A stretch of 5,723 nt of DNA from NCBI GenBank assembly GCA_002385475.1, contig DGDO01000113.1:18341-24063 (forward strand), in the 5' to 3' direction. This DNA comes from Candidatus Sordicultor fermentans. GTDB lineage: Bacteria; Atribacterota; Atribacteria; Atribacterales; Caldatribacteriaceae. Numbering within the stretch: position 1 is the first letter of the stretch; each line of letters starts with the position of its first letter. Under the pieces are notes generated by a model. That model saw only the letters and a list, made by a program, of their open reading frames with translations. It did not search any database and was not told where the DNA came from. This document shows, piece by piece, positions 5,665-5,723 of this stretch. Made by a program: the position numbers and the translations under genes.

Positions 5665-5723
5665 CTCTGAAGCCAGAAGATAGTAACCAGCTCTCTACCC
5701 ACTCAATCAGGGAAGACGATATA
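5665..5723. other. Unassigned terminal 59 bases
   Basis: One + frame (from 5655) stays open to the window edge, reading TPLTLKPEDSNQLSTHSIRE and then DDI, but it has no start codon with a ribosome binding site and no recognisable motif. The other frames have stops or are equally uninformative. It could be the edge of a neighbouring gene or more of the eroded region. Confidence 0.2.

Noticed and set aside
5489..5683. 64-residue + strand frame with a hydrophobic stretch (possible small membrane protein)
   Set aside because: It is an out-of-frame reading of the metallophosphoesterase remnant, with no ribosome binding site; the hydrophobic run comes from the VHGHIH coding region.
1..5723. CRISPR array, insertion sequence, tRNA or attachment site
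   Set aside because: No regularly spaced repeats, transposase motifs, terminal inverted repeats or tRNA-like cloverleaf were seen anywhere in the window.

Overview
The window is 5.7 kb of compact bacterial chromosome. By eye the G+C content is in the low to mid 40s percent. Coding strands are purine-rich, arginine is mostly AGA/AGG, and the proteins are rich in Glu and Lys, a style common in anaerobic or thermophilic deep-branching bacteria and some candidate phyla. The short-form HisG with HisZ and the small Thermotoga/Bacillus-type SpeD also point to a bacterium. The phylum cannot be read from the sequence; Atribacterota or a similar lineage is only a guess.

Layout. Positions 1-167 hold the tail of something upstream, a perfect hairpin, a probable weak terminator ending in a T run, and a TATAAT box. 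Positions 168-2111 (+) are a tightly overlapping three-gene operon: a YfiH/PgeF/LACC1-family protein, a SpeD-family pyruvoyl decarboxylase and a spermidine synthase (SpeE). Positions 5248-2108 (-) are a second compact operon, hisZ-hisG-hisD, running toward the first. The two operons meet tail to tail with overlapping stop codons inside a 14-bp palindrome. Positions 5249-5432 are AT-rich and hold the probable hisZ promoter. Positions 5433-5664 (+) hold the frameshifted C-terminal remnant of a metallophosphoesterase gene. The last 59 bases hold nothing recognisable.

How the genes work together. In the + operon, SpeD would supply decarboxylated AdoMet and SpeE would transfer its aminopropyl group to a polyamine acceptor, releasing 5'-methylthioadenosine (MTA). 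The first gene belongs to a family in which some members act on purine nucleosides including MTA, so it could recycle that by-product. In the - operon, HisZ and short HisG together form the ATP phosphoribosyltransferase of the first histidine step, and HisD catalyses the last two oxidations. The middle steps of the pathway must be encoded elsewhere.

The most interesting point is the SpeD homologue. It keeps the Glu-Ser self-cleavage site and the processing His, but lacks the catalytic proton-donor Cys of AdoMet decarboxylases and has no cysteine at all. It is either an unusual AdoMet decarboxylase or a member of the SpeD-derived arginine/ornithine decarboxylases, here placed next to speE.
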